From Treponema sp. C6A8 (GTDB taxonomy: Bacteria; Spirochaetota; Spirochaetia; Treponematales; Treponemataceae), in assembly GCF_000619925.1 (NCBI RefSeq), contig NZ_KK211042.1:62001-126000 (forward strand): a DNA stretch of 64,000 nucleotides, given 5' to 3'. Within the stretch, counting starts at the first letter, position 1. Each line of letters starts with the position of its first letter. The translations under genes were made by a program, and so were the position numbers. The notes below the pieces were generated by a model. The model was not told the DNA's origin, made no database searches, and saw only the letters and a program-made list of their open reading frames with translations. Below, piece by piece: positions 25,777 through 34,379 of this stretch.

Positions 25777-25920
25777 ATGGGAACAGTTATTGTATCTTTA
25801 ATTCTTGCTGGACTTGTAGTACTAACTCTTACAAGTATGATAAAAAAGAAAAAAGCTGGTAAATCAAGCTGCGGATGCGGCTGTTCCAGCTGCTCTGGAA
25901 GTTCCTGCTGCGGTAAATAA
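25777..25920 (+). CDS. FeoB-associated Cys-rich membrane protein
   Basis: A 47-residue protein starting one base after the feoB stop. One membrane helix (residues 3-22), a KKKK linker and then a Cys cluster (CGCGCSSC, SSCCGK; seven Cys in the last 16 residues). This is the known small FeoB-associated type, thought to help handle iron at the membrane. It is too short for most gene callers, but position and composition are convincing. Confidence 0.88.
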   Translation: MGTVIVSLILAGLVVLTLTSMIKKKKAGKSSCGCGCSSCSGSSCCGK

Positions 25921-26018
25921 TAGCCGCAGATGGGACGCAGATAAAAAAGAGATGGCTGATAATCAGCCATCTCTTTCTATTTAACTCATCTGCCTAAATC
26001 TGTGTGCATCTGTGGCTA
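25921..26018. repeat. Imperfect palindrome with CAGAT/ATCTG motifs around the terminator
   Basis: TAGCCGCAGATG (25921-25932) is complementary to CATCTGTGGCTA (26007-26018) at 11 of 12 positions, with the terminator in the middle. CAGAT recurs at about 11-base steps on the left arm and ATCTG on the right arm. Confidence 0.5.
25948..25983. terminator. Bidirectional terminator between the feo operon and asnS
   Basis: AGAGATGGCTGA (25948-25959) pairs perfectly with TCAGCCATCTCT (25963-25974). T-rich sequence follows on the plus strand and TTTTTTAT on the minus strand. Confidence 0.88.
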
Positions 26019-26022
26019 AAAT

Positions 26023-26061
26023 TTAGAAGTCAGCAAGTTTTGGTGCACGTGGATATGGGAT
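26023..26061 (-). repeat. Recoded copy of the asnS 3' end
   Basis: Read on the minus strand this stretch encodes IPYPRAPKLADF and a stop, exactly the last 12 residues of AsnS (26111-26149), but all 13 codons including the stop differ from the gene's own. It has no start codon and is a fragment left outside the gene. Confidence 0.8.
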
Positions 26062-26063
26062 AA

Positions 26064-26108
26064 GTCGCACGCAAGCGTGCTTACCAAGTTTCCTTACGGA
26101 AACTTGCG
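26064..26108 (+). repeat. Dispersed hairpin repeat, copy 2
   Basis: GTCGCACGC/GCGTGC, then GCTTACC and the perfect hairpin CAAGTTTCC-TTAC-GGAAACTTG ending GCG. The same block order as at 10231-10265. It fills the gap between the asnS stop and the recoded asnS tail. Confidence 0.5.
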
Positions 26109-26110
26109 TA

Positions 26111-27571
26111 CTAAAAATCCGCCAGCTTAGGAGCTCTAGGGTAAGGAATTACATCACGAATATTTTCCATACCAGTTACGTAGCGGATAAGACGTTCAAA
26201 TCCAAGACCAAATCCTGAGTGAGGAACTGTTCCGAACTTGCGCAAATCCAGATACCAGTTGTAAATGCTCTTATCCATACCGCGGCGTTCAATTTCTGCA
26301 CAGAGCTTTTCGTAAGACTCTTCGCGTTCTGAACCACCAATCAATTCACCAATTCCAGGAACAAGAACATCAACTGCCTTTACAGTTTTTCCGTCTTCGT
26401 TCTGCTTCATATAGAAAGATTTGATTTCTTTTGGATAGTTGAAAACCATTACAGGGCAGCCGAAAATCTTTTCTGTAAGATAGCGTTCGTGCTCTGTTGC
26501 AATATCACAACCCCAGTAAGGCTTGAACTCGAACTTAGCACCATTTGCAGCTGCTTCTTCCAGCTTTGCAATTGCGTCAGTATAAGAAATGCGGACAAAC
26601 TTAGCATTTGCAACCTTTGTAAGGCTTTCAATAAGGCCTGGCTGAATGCGCTTGTCAAAGAATTCAAGGTCTGAACGGCATTTTGTCAAAGCCCAGTTCA
26701 AAAGATATTTTACAAAGTCTTCCTGAATGTCCATGTCATCATCAAGGTCATAGAAGGCCATTTCTGGTTCAATCATCCAGAACTCTGCAAGGTGACGTGG
26801 AGTATTTGAGTTTTCAGCACGGAAAGTAGGTCCGAATGTGTAAACACGGCTCAAAGCTGTAGCCATTGTTTCTGCTTCAAGCTGACCAGAAACTGTAAGA
26901 GAAGCTTTCTTTCCGAAGAAGTCTTTTGAGTAGTCAACAATTTTATGAGCATCTTCAATCTTCATTCCGCCCTGACCAGCTTTTACACCCATCTCGGCAA
27001 TTTTTTCCATGCTCAAAGTTGTTACCTGGAACATTTCTCCGGCGCCTTCACAGTCAGAACAGGTAATCTCCGGTGCGTTGATGTAAACAAAGCCGCGTTC
27101 CTGGAAGAAGGAGTGAACGGCAAATGCCATCTGGTTACGTACGCGGAAAACAGCACCAAAAGTATTTGTTCTGGCACGCAAGTGAGCGTTATCGCGAAGA
27201 TATTCCATACTCATCTTGTTTTTCTGCAATGGATATTCATCCGGATTACAAGTTCCGATGCAGGTAAGATCTTCAAGGGTAACTTCAACAGCCTGTCCGC
27301 TTGCAGGAGAAGGAATCAAAATACCTTCTGCGCGGATAGATGCACCTGTATTTAATTTTTTGAGTTCAGCTTCGATATTGTTTACATTGGCATTATTTGA
27401 TGGAGCATTGCGGTCAAAAGTAAGCTGGATATTAGCAAAACAGCTTCCGTCATTAACCTGAATAAAAACAAGATTTTTTGAGTCGCGAACAGTGCGAACC
27501 CAGCCAGAAACAGAAACTTTACGTCCGTCAGGCTCCGAAGTTAATAAATCTTTGATTAAAACTGGTACCAT
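26111..27571 (-). CDS. asnS: Asparagine--tRNA ligase
   Basis: A 486-residue class II synthetase. It has an N-terminal OB-fold anticodon domain (VSGWVRTVRDSKNLVFIQVNDG), motif 1 region (RNQMAFAVHSFFQERGFVYI), motif 2 (GPTFRAENSNTPRHLAEFWM) and motif 3 (GFGLGFERLIRYVTGMENIRD). It charges tRNA-Asn in the cytoplasm. AAAGGA precedes the ATG. The last 12 codons use codons less typical of the body (AGA, CTG, GCG, TAG). A copy of the same 12 residues in body-like codons lies 50 bases downstream, so the present 3' end may have been replaced. It is monocistronic. Confidence 0.96.
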   Translation of the reverse strand: MVPVLIKDLLTSEPDGRKVSVSGWVRTVRDSKNLVFIQVNDGSCFANIQLTFDRNAPSNNANVNNIEAELKKLNTGASIRAEGILIPSPASGQAVEVTLEDLTCIGTCNPDEYPLQKNKMSMEYLRDNAHLRARTNTFGAVFRVRNQMAFAVHSFFQERGFVYINAPEITCSDCEGAGEMFQVTTLSMEKIAEMGVKAGQGGMKIEDAHKIVDYSKDFFGKKASLTVSGQLEAETMATALSRVYTFGPTFRAENSNTPRHLAEFWMIEPEMAFYDLDDDMDIQEDFVKYLLNWALTKCRSDLEFFDKRIQPGLIESLTKVANAKFVRISYTDAIAKLEEAAANGAKFEFKPYWGCDIATEHERYLTEKIFGCPVMVFNYPKEIKSFYMKQNEDGKTVKAVDVLVPGIGELIGGSEREESYEKLCAEIERRGMDKSIYNWYLDLRKFGTVPHSGFGLGFERLIRYVTGMENIRDVIPYPRAPKLADF

Positions 27572-27675
27572 AAATAAGTCCTTTAAAACATAAAATATAG
27601 AAGATATTTTAATGATTTAACTCATTTTTTACAATTTGTATGCTATAATTATTTTCAATAAAAAACAGTAATAAG

Positions 27676-28929
27676 ATGATAAAAACAAAGTTCAATTTTT
27701 CAGAAAAACTTTTGCATTTTTCACAGCTGATGTATTTTACCTTTTCCAATTTTGTTTCCAACAATCTTTGGGAAAGTGCCTCCTCCTGCTCCTTCGGCTT
27801 TGTTTTTTCTTTTGTTCCTGTTTCGCTGATTATCCTAACCCTGCTTACAACGATTATCCGCATAGTTCCCGAAATTGAAACTTACATCCTCAATTATGCT
27901 GCACAGTTTTATTCGGTTATAGACGTTGAATTCGCCCTTTCAAATATCACCAAGCTTCAGACCATACACCTTTTCGACATCTTCTTAGGCTTATGGCTTA
28001 TCTGGATGGCAAGAAAGCTCTTCAGTTCAATCGTTTCTGCCTTAAACCGCATTTTCCGCTCGATTTCAAAACGCAAGACAACTATCAATCAGCTGGTAAC
28101 CTTTTTTTCAGAATTCTTCCTTATAATTGTAATCGTCCTTGTAATCATCGCATCTTTTACAATGAACAAGATTTTAAAGTTCCCGATATTCGAACCATTT
28201 ATCGAAATCTCGCCGCTATTTTTCAATAAGCTTTCCAGTCTGCTTTTTTCATTTGCCCTCTATCTCATGCTTTTTATAGTAACTCTCTACTATTATAAAA
28301 TCGGTTCAGGAACAAAGCCTAAATGGAGAATCTGCATTTTTTATTCATTTCTGAATACCCTTTCTGCCTTTATCTTTTCCTTTTTCCTCAATCACTTTAT
28401 CACTTTTGCAAATTACAACGTAATCTACGGTACAATCAGTGCTGTAATCATCATGATGCTTAAAGTCTACTTCTTTTTTGTAATCTTTTTGTTTTTCGCC
28501 CAGATGATTTATGCTTCACAGTTTTTCGATACCCTTCTGCTTAAGGAACTTTATCTTCTTCCAGATTTTTATGAAAATAAATTCTTCAAAAACCTCAAGC
28601 GCATCCTCTTTATAAATCCAGTAAGCAATGAAATCTCAGAAAACTCCCTTTACTATAACGGAGGAGACATTATTTTTACTCCGGAAGATGAATCCGACTG
28701 CGTTTACTATATCTGCCAGGGCTTTGTAAAATTAAGTGATGAAAATACAACCAGGCTCATAAACCTTGGCAGTTTTATAGGCGACAGCAGCTGCATTCTT
28801 GGAAAAGAACGAGGCCAGACTGCTATTGCCTTTACCCAGTGTAAGCTGATTAAAATTTCCAGAAAAGACTTCATGTCAGTTCTGCACGAAAACTCACAGG
28901 CCGCCGCTAAGGCAATGGAAAAACTATAA
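27676..28929 (+). CDS. YihY/BrkB-family membrane protein fused to a cyclic-nucleotide-binding domain
   Basis: A 417-residue protein. About residues 1-280 form a YihY/BrkB-type inner-membrane part with six membrane segments (including SCSFGFVFSFVPVSLIIL and LWLIWMARKLFSSIVSALNRIF). Residues about 317-410 look like a cNMP-binding beta-roll (YYNGGDIIFTPEDESDCVYY, CQGFVKLSD, GSFIGDSSCILG, CKLIKISRKDFMSVL). The membrane function of the family is not settled. The fusion suggests that it is gated or regulated by a nucleotide or a related ligand. TATAAT lies about 30 bases upstream of the ATG; no good Shine-Dalgarno sequence is seen. Confidence 0.78.
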   Translation: MIKTKFNFSEKLLHFSQLMYFTFSNFVSNNLWESASSCSFGFVFSFVPVSLIILTLLTTIIRIVPEIETYILNYAAQFYSVIDVEFALSNITKLQTIHLFDIFLGLWLIWMARKLFSSIVSALNRIFRSISKRKTTINQLVTFFSEFFLIIVIVLVIIASFTMNKILKFPIFEPFIEISPLFFNKLSSLLFSFALYLMLFIVTLYYYKIGSGTKPKWRICIFYSFLNTLSAFIFSFFLNHFITFANYNVIYGTISAVIIMMLKVYFFFVIFLFFAQMIYASQFFDTLLLKELYLLPDFYENKFFKNLKRILFINPVSNEISENSLYYNGGDIIFTPEDESDCVYYICQGFVKLSDENTTRLINLGSFIGDSSCILGKERGQTAIAFTQCKLIKISRKDFMSVLHENSQAAAKAMEKL

Positions 28930-28932
28930 GTA

Positions 28933-28961
28933 TTGTTTTTTCTTATCAAGAGTACTAAAAT
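28933..28961 (+). promoter_or_regulatory. Promoter of the apt-asnA operon
   Basis: TTGTTT (28933-28938), 17 bases, TAAAAT (28956-28961), then eight bases to the ATG with no Shine-Dalgarno sequence. Same hexamers and spacing as the cdd and murE promoters. Confidence 0.65.
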
Positions 28962-28969
28962 AAATCATT

Positions 28970-29500
28970 ATGAGTTTAGAATTACTTGATAGTGCGGTTC
29001 GCCGCGTTCACGATTTCCCAAAACCGGGAATCCTTTTCTATGATATTACTGGCGTTCTTGTAAACCCGGATGCATTCAAATTCTGTCTTGATAAAATGGT
29101 AGAATTGTACAAGGATGCAAAACTTGATGCCGTTGCCGGTGTTGAATCACGTGGTTTTGTTTTTGCAGCTCCACTGGCAGAAAAGTTAGGCATCCCTCTT
29201 ATCCTTATCCGCAAAAAGGGAAAACTTCCTGGAGATACTTACAGCTGTAAATATGCCCTTGAATATGGCGTTGCAGAAGTTGAAGTTCACAAAAAGGATA
29301 TTAAAAAAGGTCAGAAAATCCTTGTAATTGATGACTTGATTGCAACTGGCGGAACTCTTGCCGCAGCTAAAAACCTTATTGAACAGGGTGGCGCTGAAGT
29401 TGCAGAATTCTTCGGAATTATCGGACTTCCAGAATTGAACTACGAAAAAGCTCTTGCTCCTTGCAAAGTAACTACACTTATCAACTACCAGGGCGAATAG
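28970..29500 (+). CDS. apt: Adenine phosphoribosyltransferase
   Basis: A 176-residue type I phosphoribosyltransferase. FPKPGILFYDIT is the N-terminal adenine-side motif, AGVESRGFVFAAPLAEKLG follows, and VIDDLIATGGTLAAA is the PRPP-binding loop. It makes AMP from adenine and PRPP in purine salvage. It starts an operon with asnA 12 bases downstream. The promoter is of the leaderless type. Confidence 0.96.
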   Translation: MSLELLDSAVRRVHDFPKPGILFYDITGVLVNPDAFKFCLDKMVELYKDAKLDAVAGVESRGFVFAAPLAEKLGIPLILIRKKGKLPGDTYSCKYALEYGVAEVEVHKKDIKKGQKILVIDDLIATGGTLAAAKNLIEQGGAEVAEFFGIIGLPELNYEKALAPCKVTTLINYQGE

Positions 29501-29512
29501 AAGGCACAAAAA

Positions 29513-30544
29513 ATGATTACACTTCCTCTTACTTACAAAAGCATTTTGAACAACAAGGAAACAGAGCACGCCATTGTTGCGATTAAAGATTTTTTCCAGC
29601 TTGCTCTTTCTACAGAATTGAACCTTACCCGCGTTACTGCCCCTCTTTTTGTACCGGCAGGAATTGGTATTAACGATGATTTGAATGGTGTTGAACGTCC
29701 GGTTTCTTTTCCTCTCAAGGCTTTGAACGAAAAGAAAATGGAAATTGTTCAGTCGCTTGCTAAGTGGAAGCGTCTTAAGGTAACTGAACTTGGACTTGAT
29801 CCTGATTTTGGTATTTACACAGATATGAACGCTTTGCGCCCGGATGAAGATCTGGATGCAATTCATTCTATTTACGTTGATCAGTGGGACTGGGAAATGG
29901 CAATTGATGAAAAGGACAGAACAGTATTCTTCCTTCACGAGATTGTAAAAAAAGTTTACCGCTGTATTCAGCGCACAGAATTCTTCCTTTACGACCGCTA
30001 CCCGGAAATCAAACCTATCTTGCCAAAAGAAATTAAGATTGTATTTGCAGATGATTTGCAGAGAGAATATCCTCAGCTTACTCCAAAAGAGCGTGAAGAT
30101 ATCGTTGCTAAAAAATACGGTGCAGTTTTCATCACTGGTATTGGCGGAAAATTGGATGACGGCACAATTCATGACGGTCGTGCTCCTGACTATGATGACT
30201 GGATTACAGAATGCGGCGATGGTCACCGCGGATTGAACGGTGATATTCTTGTATGGAATCCTGTTTTGAATTCAGCATTTGAACTTTCATCAATGGGTAT
30301 TCGTGTAAGCCCTGAATCTTTGAAGGCTCAGCTAGAAGAACGCGGATGCCAGGAACGTGCTAAACTTGAGTTCCACTCTAAGCTTTTGAAGGGAGAACTT
30401 ACACAGACCTTGGGCGGCGGTATCGGACAGTCTCGTCTCTGTATGTTCCTTTTGAGAAAGGCTCACATCGGAGAAACTCAGGTAAGCATCTGGTCTGATG
30501 AAATCATTAAAGACTGCGAAAAACGCGGAATTAAACTTTTATAG
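29513..30544 (+). CDS. asnA: Aspartate--ammonia ligase (asparagine synthetase A)
   Basis: A 343-residue class II-synthetase-like enzyme that makes asparagine from aspartate, ammonia and ATP. Landmarks are the early LNLTRVTAPLFV, VNGVERPVSF-type block (here DLNGVERPVSFPL), HSIYVDQWDWE, GRAPDYDDW and the terminal GGGIGQSRLCMFLL. It is the ammonia-dependent enzyme, which fits an ammonia-rich anaerobic habitat. It lies in the apt operon, and asnS and tRNA-Asn are also in the window. Confidence 0.96.
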   Translation: MITLPLTYKSILNNKETEHAIVAIKDFFQLALSTELNLTRVTAPLFVPAGIGINDDLNGVERPVSFPLKALNEKKMEIVQSLAKWKRLKVTELGLDPDFGIYTDMNALRPDEDLDAIHSIYVDQWDWEMAIDEKDRTVFFLHEIVKKVYRCIQRTEFFLYDRYPEIKPILPKEIKIVFADDLQREYPQLTPKEREDIVAKKYGAVFITGIGGKLDDGTIHDGRAPDYDDWITECGDGHRGLNGDILVWNPVLNSAFELSSMGIRVSPESLKAQLEERGCQERAKLEFHSKLLKGELTQTLGGGIGQSRLCMFLLRKAHIGETQVSIWSDEIIKDCEKRGIKLL

Positions 30545-30555
30545 TAAATTCTATA

Positions 30556-31542
30556 GTGAAAGAAAAAGAATATAAATTTCGTTCCAATGAAATTGAAACT
30601 CAGATTCCTCATCTTGCAGAAAAGGGAATTACTGAGTTTTCAATTCATGACGAAAAACTTTCGTGTGATAAAACTTCTCTTTTAAGAATCATGCGTCTGG
30701 CTGCAAAAAAAGCGCCGGACGTATATTTTTCTTTTTTGATTGATGCAGGGACAATTGACCGCGAGCTTGTCGGCGCCTTGCAGAATCTTTTCTGTTCTAT
30801 TGATATTCCTTTGCGCCCAGTTGAAAAAGGCGGAAAACTTTTATTTGACAAAAAATTCTTTGCGAATAAAGCAAACCTTTTGAATCAGGCTGGAATTGTT
30901 TTTGGATTTCAGCTTGAATATGCAGCGCAAACGGGAGACACTCTTAAGGCTTTTATGGAACGCCTTGATTTTGCGGTCAACCAGTATCCAAATCACATTG
31001 ATTTTTCACAGACTGAAAATGCGGAAGAAGCTCAGACAGCCTCTGTAAGCGGCATCTTCAGCGCAAAGGATATCCGCTATGCGCGTGACCTGAGCTTTGC
31101 CTGCCGTACTTTCTATTCTGCCGGCCGTGCAGTGCCCTGGTTCTTAAACGTGCTTAAACCATTAAAAATCTACCCTTCCCGCTTTTTTGCAGACTTTGCT
31201 GAATGGCAGCGCTGCAACAACTGTGATTTTAAAAGCGGCTTTTTACCGGAAGAGCAGAATCATACAGATATAGAAAAAATGCAGCTGCTTTTCCTGGCAG
31301 AAAAATACGAAGAAAAAAATCAGCACGACTTAATTGCACTTGTGGACGATATTGTTAGAATTAACGGTGCAATTTCCCGCCTTGAAAAAGAAGGTGATTC
31401 CTGCGAACTTGAACTTTCTTATTCTGCAGATGATTTACTGGGCCCGGAAGCCTTTGATTTGAAGGCCTTCTTGGAAAACGTCTGCATGGAACCTGCAAAA
31501 ATCAAACTTAAGATAGAAAACGGCGAACTCAAATGCTTATAA
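30556..31542 (+). CDS. Radical-SAM-like TIM-barrel protein without the CxxxCxxC cluster
   Basis: A 328-residue protein starting at GTG 30556, 11 bases after asnA. The pattern FSIHDEKLSCDKTSLLRIM, APDVYFSFLIDAGTIDREL, NLLNQAGIVFGFQLEY and FMERLDFAVNQYPNHIDF follows the strand-helix order of radical SAM proteins, but no CxxxCxxC loop is present. A CNNC pair lies near residue 218. It may be a degenerate radical SAM fold or an unrelated spirochaetal protein. Its last 10 bases overlap the next gene, so the two are probably translationally coupled. Function unknown. Confidence 0.5.
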   Translation: MKEKEYKFRSNEIETQIPHLAEKGITEFSIHDEKLSCDKTSLLRIMRLAAKKAPDVYFSFLIDAGTIDRELVGALQNLFCSIDIPLRPVEKGGKLLFDKKFFANKANLLNQAGIVFGFQLEYAAQTGDTLKAFMERLDFAVNQYPNHIDFSQTENAEEAQTASVSGIFSAKDIRYARDLSFACRTFYSAGRAVPWFLNVLKPLKIYPSRFFADFAEWQRCNNCDFKSGFLPEEQNHTDIEKMQLLFLAEKYEEKNQHDLIALVDDIVRINGAISRLEKEGDSCELELSYSADDLLGPEAFDLKAFLENVCMEPAKIKLKIENGELKCL

Positions 31543-32567
31543 AGATTCGGGTAAATAAAAACTGCCGTCTTGATGAATTACTGAGGGAAGAGCTGCCTGC
31601 AAGAGTGGCTGAAGGAGTGCATCCTGCCACCGCCAGTGCTGCTTCCGCCGGCATCAGAGCCCCCTCCACTCCGGCAATCTCAAACTCCAAAATCCGCCGT
31701 CTTATTTTAGCCGGCAGCGTAAGTGTAAACGGCCGTCAATGCCGCCGCCCTGCCTTTGAACTGCGAGGACACTCTGAAGTAAACGTAGACTTTGAGCCAG
31801 AAAAATTCTTCTTTGAAAAGCAGCCTGACGACATCGATTTTGTAATGACCGACCGCGATGTTCTGTTTGAAGACGAAAATCTTATTTTTGTAAATAAACC
31901 AGCCTTTCTCCCGGTTGAACAGACAATCACAGGGAACAGAAAGAACCTTCACGACGCAGTAGTCGATTTTTTATGGAAGCGTAATCCTGAACTGAGAAAT
32001 CCGCCTTACGTTGGCATAATGCACCGCCTGGACCGCGAAACTTCGGGCGTTATTCTTTTTACAAAAACGAGAGCGGTAAACAAGGCTGTTCACGACATGT
32101 TTGAAAGCCACAATTTTACAAAAATTTACAAGGCAGTTGTTGCAGCGGGTAAAAGTGGCGTCGCTCAGCCAGCCCGCCCACTCAAAGCTGGCAGCAGCTT
32201 CACCGTAGAAAATTACCTTGGCCGGGTTTCATCAAAATCTCAGGCCGGAAAATGGGGGCCGGTATCACAAAAAGAGGGCGGTCTCTATGCAAAGACTACC
32301 TTCCATATCTGCCAGGAAATAAGAGTTGAAGGAAAAAAATGCTTCTTAGTTGAATGCGAGCTTTTTACAGGCCGCACTCACCAGATTCGCGTTCACTTAA
32401 GCGGGGCGGGCCTTCCGATTTTAGGAGACACTCTCTACGGCGGAGTGCCTGCAAAACGCATCTATCTTCACGCAGAGCGCCTTTCCTGCTCAGAAGGAGA
32501 ACTCAGCTTTGACGTGCAAAGCCCTTTCGACCTATCTGACAGTATGTCTTGCAAAGAAATAAAGTGA
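31533..32567 (+). CDS. RluA-family pseudouridine synthase
   Basis: A 344-residue protein with an N-terminal S4-type RNA-binding part (KIRRLILAGSVSVNGRQCRR), an Ala/Ser/Pro-rich insert (about residues 25-50) before it, and the catalytic domain with IMHRLDRETSGVILFTKTR, whose Asp is the catalytic residue, plus TGRTHQIRVHL. It isomerises uridine in rRNA or tRNA. Target position is not predictable. It ends the apt-asnA operon. Its last 36 bases overlap the 3' end of the opposite membrane-protein gene. Confidence 0.9.
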   Translation: MLIKIRVNKNCRLDELLREELPARVAEGVHPATASAASAGIRAPSTPAISNSKIRRLILAGSVSVNGRQCRRPAFELRGHSEVNVDFEPEKFFFEKQPDDIDFVMTDRDVLFEDENLIFVNKPAFLPVEQTITGNRKNLHDAVVDFLWKRNPELRNPPYVGIMHRLDRETSGVILFTKTRAVNKAVHDMFESHNFTKIYKAVVAAGKSGVAQPARPLKAGSSFTVENYLGRVSSKSQAGKWGPVSQKEGGLYAKTTFHICQEIRVEGKKCFLVECELFTGRTHQIRVHLSGAGLPILGDTLYGGVPAKRIYLHAERLSCSEGELSFDVQSPFDLSDSMSCKEIK

Positions 32568-34379
32568 CATCAAAACAAGAATTCCTGCATAGAGAATAAA
32601 ACCGATAAATATTGCCGAAGCCGAAGGAACAACTCCTACAATAACGTAATTAATCAGCTTAAAGATATACAAAAGCCATTTGTTCAAGAAATGACAGATT
32701 ATAATTATAAACGGGAAGCCGAAAACCCAGGTCATCTTAAAATACTGATTAACCTTCGTCCTGTAATTCCATGCAACAGAAGCATAGCCGATTAAAAGAA
32801 TCACAATCCAGAATGGATAGAAAATACGGTTCAAAAGGGCTTCGCAGTAAACTTCAGATGAATAACCGTAAAGACTGGCCTTTTTTACCAGCTTGTAAAG
32901 GTTTCCAAAAGGAATGCGGGCAGGCTCGCTTGTCTGAGTTTCCAGCATTGTAAAATCGCTGTAATTCATCGGGAGCAGAATATATTCCGGAACATGGGCA
33001 GTCTCTCCTGATTCATAAACATAAAGAGGTTCCGTTCTGATATTCGGATCATCACGGCCTACAGAATTCAGCATGATATATGGAATAACACTTACTTTAG
33101 GATCTATTCCCAAAAGTTCCTTTGTTTTTTCGTTGATAGATTTGATGGAAACAGGAAGAACCTTTGCATAAGGCACTGTCATGGTTCTGTAAAGGCTGCC
33201 GTCTTCAGATATTGTCTGAATCGTCAAATCACGCAGATACTGAACCGTGCGGCCAGTTTCCTTAATTGAAGTTACACCACGGAAATAAATGATATCCTTT
33301 GACCCGTCCGTATAAGTATAAGAAAAGCAGATATCATTCAAATCTTCAAAACTTTCAAGCTGGAAAACTTCATCATCAAAGAAGCAGCGCTCATCAATGC
33401 GCTTTGAAGCAACATCAAGATAGAAGATAACATCAGGATCTGTTGCGTAATCACGGGAAGACAGGAATAAATCACGGAAAATATAATAGGCAGTCAAATC
33501 ATCATTTTTTACAAGTGCAAGATAGCCTTCATATTTTGCATCGTAAAACTGCTGGTCCTTATTTTTTGCAAGATCGTGCTCTGTCGTTATCTTATTCCAG
33601 GCTTCAGTTGCAATAACCCTCAGTTTATCAACATTCGGGTCTTTAGGGCTTGAAAGCTTAAGACCTTCCTGAGCGTAGTAGTGGGCGTTAATCCACTCAC
33701 CTCTGTCATAGCAGGAAGAAGCGTTCAAATAGCACTTATAGGCATCAGAGATTTTTCTTGTATCAATATTTACCTTAGAAAAATTATCATGAGTTTCCTT
33801 GCTTGAACGATAAATTTCAAAACGGATATTAGAAGTATTTTCGCGGTTGATTTCTACATCTGAACGATCTTTTAATTCCGCAGCTTCTCTTGAATTAGGA
33901 TCCAAAACAAGGGCAGCGTCAGCATAGGCATAACTTTTTGTATAAACGCCCTGCTCAAAAAAAGACTGGCCAACCTTTATATACTGGGCAACAAGTTTCG
34001 GATGATTGATAATATTTCTCTTTCCACGGCTGATAAGGCTTCCAAAAACTTCCGTACTCATCGTAAGGACAAAGGCGCAGGCGCAGGCATAAATAATGAG
34101 GATTTTAAATCTTCCAAGCATTGCAGAAGAAAAGCGGCTTATACTTCCCTCACAGTTATTTCCAAAATAAACTGAAAGGCTTACAAGGAAACCTGAATAA
34201 ACAACTGAAGGAAGATAGCGTAAAAAATATCCCACACCAACAAGAAGTTTGTATTTGGCGCTGGCATTTTCAGGCACAGCAGAAGGAATGCTTCCTATAA
34301 AACCAGCCACAAGGCTAACAATAAGCGCAAAAACTAAAAAAAAGGATAAGGTTCCAATAATCTTTTTCATCTTAGTCAT
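32532..34379 (-). CDS. Six-TM protein with large periplasmic TPR-like domain (LptF/LptG-like layout)
   Basis: A 615-residue protein. Three membrane segments come first (about 8-28, 50-70, 88-110), then a periplasmic region of about 390 residues. This begins with TPR-like helices (GQSFFEQGVYTKSYAYADAALVLDPN; ASSCYDRGEWINAHYYAQEGLKL) and continues as a beta-rich part. Three more membrane segments follow (about 505-525, 545-565, 575-605). Three plus three helices around a periplasmic domain is the layout of the LPS-exporter permeases LptF/LptG, but no sequence signature of that family is clear. It overlaps the gene before it by 8 bases, so the two form a pair. Confidence 0.65.
   Translation of the reverse strand: MTKMKKIIGTLSFFLVFALIVSLVAGFIGSIPSAVPENASAKYKLLVGVGYFLRYLPSVVYSGFLVSLSVYFGNNCEGSISRFSSAMLGRFKILIIYACACAFVLTMSTEVFGSLISRGKRNIINHPKLVAQYIKVGQSFFEQGVYTKSYAYADAALVLDPNSREAAELKDRSDVEINRENTSNIRFEIYRSSKETHDNFSKVNIDTRKISDAYKCYLNASSCYDRGEWINAHYYAQEGLKLSSPKDPNVDKLRVIATEAWNKITTEHDLAKNKDQQFYDAKYEGYLALVKNDDLTAYYIFRDLFLSSRDYATDPDVIFYLDVASKRIDERCFFDDEVFQLESFEDLNDICFSYTYTDGSKDIIYFRGVTSIKETGRTVQYLRDLTIQTISEDGSLYRTMTVPYAKVLPVSIKSINEKTKELLGIDPKVSVIPYIMLNSVGRDDPNIRTEPLYVYESGETAHVPEYILLPMNYSDFTMLETQTSEPARIPFGNLYKLVKKASLYGYSSEVYCEALLNRIFYPFWIVILLIGYASVAWNYRTKVNQYFKMTWVFGFPFIIIICHFLNKWLLYIFKLINYVIVGVVPSASAIFIGFILYAGILVLMSLYFFARHTVR

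Noticed and set aside
29186..30226. 346-codon minus-strand frame opposite apt and asnA
   Set aside because: It lies fully antisense to two well-identified enzymes, and its Cys/Phe/Asn-rich translation is typical of a shadow frame.
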